DNA of 64,000 nt from Bacteroidales bacterium (lineage in GTDB: Bacteria; Bacteroidota; Bacteroidia; Bacteroidales; UBA932), in contig SUYQ01000002.1 of assembly GCA_015060325.1 (NCBI GenBank), forward strand, positions 62,001-126,000, given 5' to 3'. Below are positions 62,950 to 64,000 of the stretch, piece after piece. The notes beneath the pieces were generated by a model, which saw only the letters and a program-made list of their open reading frames with translations, was not told where the DNA came from and did no database searches. Each line of letters starts with the position of its first letter. The stretch's first letter is position 1. A program made the translations under genes and the position numbers.

Positions 62950-64000
62950 TTATTTCAGGTTCCAGTAGACTACATAACGTTCGCGATGGATGTCGTACAG
63001 CGGACTGAGGCGGTCGCCTCCAGCTGTCTCGAAATCAAGCCCGGACACTCTTCTGATGCTGTTTTCGAGATCCTCGACATCTGCATCAAGTACTGTGTCC
63101 AGTCCTTCAGGGATATGGTAGTCATATTTATAGTAATCGTTGTACTGCGACGGATCCGAGTCCGGCTGGCATCCTGCAAAGCCCTCTGTGCCGAGCCTTC
63201 CGGCCAGGAGCACAGGGCCATAGAAAAGGGCAGCCTGCGACGGGTTGTCGGCAAGACGCTCCAGTCTGAACGACATAGGATAGCGGACCTCGATCCTGTC
63301 TCCGTTCTTCCATGAACGTGACAAAGGGATATATCCGTCCGCTGTCTTCTTTACCGGAACCTTGCGTCCGTTCACCTTCACCTCGGGCTTGCCGCTCCAT
63401 GACGGATACCTCATCATCACGGTCGCCCTGACAGTCTTGTCACACGAAAGGGTGAGAACGGTCTTGTCCTCTTCAGGGAATGATGTGGCCTGCACCACCT
63501 TCAGTCCCTTGTCCTTCCATTCCAGCTGTGAAGGTATGAAAAGGTTTACATAAAGCGAGTCGGAATTATGATAATATATCGCTTCCGCATACTTCGAGTG
63601 ATTTTCGAATCCGCTGCCTACGCAGCACCAGAAAGAGTTTTCCGGAGTGCTGTAGACCTTGTGGGAGCCTGACTTCAATGGAATGAAGTAGGTCACCATT
63701 CCTGTCTGAGGGTCCTGCTGACCGAGTATATGATTGTAGAGAGCCTGCTCGTAGAAGTCTGCCACCTCGGATGATGCAGTCCAGCAGAAAAGGTGGCGCG
63801 AGAGCTTGAGCATGTTGTATGTACAGCATGTCTCTCCGGTATATCCGGTCACATGTCTGGAGATCTGCTCAGGATCGAAGAAATGCTCCTTGTCACTGCA
63901 GCATCCGGGAGCAAAGATATGATGGCCGATCATCTCATGCCAGAAGAAGTCGGCAGCACGATGAGACTCCGAAGCACCGGTAAGTTCATATTCACGAGCT
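62950..64000 (-). CDS. Glycoside hydrolase family 127 (beta-L-arabinofuranosidase), 3' part
   Basis: The frame is open to the window edge, so the start is missing; 349 residues are visible rather than the 327 of the track. TGASESHRAADFFWHEMIGHHIFAPGCCSDKEHF, and GETCCTYNMLKLSRHLFCWT with the zinc/catalytic cysteines, identify GH127 (old DUF1680). A C-terminal beta-sandwich (RYPSWSGKPEVKVNGRKV, RLERLADNPSQAALFYGPVLLAG) follows. It should release beta-L-arabinofuranose, which araB at the other end of the cluster could help consume. Confidence 0.9.
   Translation of the reverse strand, partial: AREYELTGASESHRAADFFWHEMIGHHIFAPGCCSDKEHFFDPEQISRHVTGYTGETCCTYNMLKLSRHLFCWTASSEVADFYEQALYNHILGQQDPQTGMVTYFIPLKSGSHKVYSTPENSFWCCVGSGFENHSKYAEAIYYHNSDSLYVNLFIPSQLEWKDKGLKVVQATSFPEEDKTVLTLSCDKTVRATVMMRYPSWSGKPEVKVNGRKVPVKKTADGYIPLSRSWKNGDRIEVRYPMSFRLERLADNPSQAALFYGPVLLAGRLGTEGFAGCQPDSDPSQYNDYYKYDYHIPEGLDTVLDADVEDLENSIRRVSGLDFETAGGDRLSPLYDIHRERYVVYWNLK

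Overview
The window reads as chromosomal DNA of an uncultured gut-type Bacteroidales bacterium. Evidence: a SusC/SusD pair, many secreted carbohydrate-active enzymes and lipoproteins, promoters with the Bacteroidetes -7 box TAnnTTTG in front of several genes, and a Bacteroidetes-like metX-thrA-metY set. Genus cannot be decided from sequence reading alone. All function calls rest on motifs and family recognition by eye; no database search was run.

Layout. 1-10.8 kb is a pectin utilisation locus: the tail of an MFS (hexuronate-type) transporter, a lipoprotein pectate lyase, SusC, SusD and a large beta-helix surface lipoprotein. 10.9-17.7 kb holds housekeeping and transport genes (phosphoesterase, nitroreductase, DUF1295 protein, a 20-residue-repeat protein, purine-type permease, SLC13 permease, Lrp regulator). 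18-26 kb is aspartate-family amino acid synthesis (metX, thrA, metY, asd) interrupted by two small GIY-YIG nuclease genes and a long hairpin-repeat array. 26-38.8 kb carries GH109, CBM9-like, sugar kinase, PepP, DUF4434, dipeptide epimerase, GH2, a TonB receptor and a calycin-like lipoprotein. 38.7-40.5 kb has two tandem AraC regulators. 41-45.1 kb is an accessory island (repeats, FISUMP protein, Rpn nuclease) bounded by a 33-bp direct repeat of the 3' end of the preceding gene. 45.1-49 kb is DUF454, a tRNA and the str operon (rpsL-rpsG-fusA-rpsJ). 49.4-51.6 kb has a DUF3298 lipoprotein, an O6-alkylguanine methyltransferase and a SIMPL protein. 51.8-64 kb, all on the minus strand, is a rhamnogalacturonan/arabinan degradation cluster (araB, GH106, GH28-like, an ATPase, GH88, heparinase-II/III-like, GH127).

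The most interesting signal is not a classical gene. More than twenty intergenic loci carry one family of short hairpins that start with TGTCAT and end with ATCT. The arms differ from copy to copy but compensate each other, while 5'-GA-3' steps facing each other in the stem and a small GAA/GGA apex are kept. Facing GA steps can form sheared G.A pairs on only one strand, so the structure is strand-specific. Both GIY-YIG genes are flanked by two such hairpins in inverted orientation, one next to a 52-bp-period array of the same hairpin. This resembles the REP/RAYT arrangement but with a GIY-YIG nuclease in place of the tyrosine transposase. I propose it as a candidate mobile or domesticated repeat system. 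Two further dispersed repeat families (a ~110-bp nested palindrome in three copies, and a ~460-bp element in two copies plus a partial third) share the same intergenic regions.
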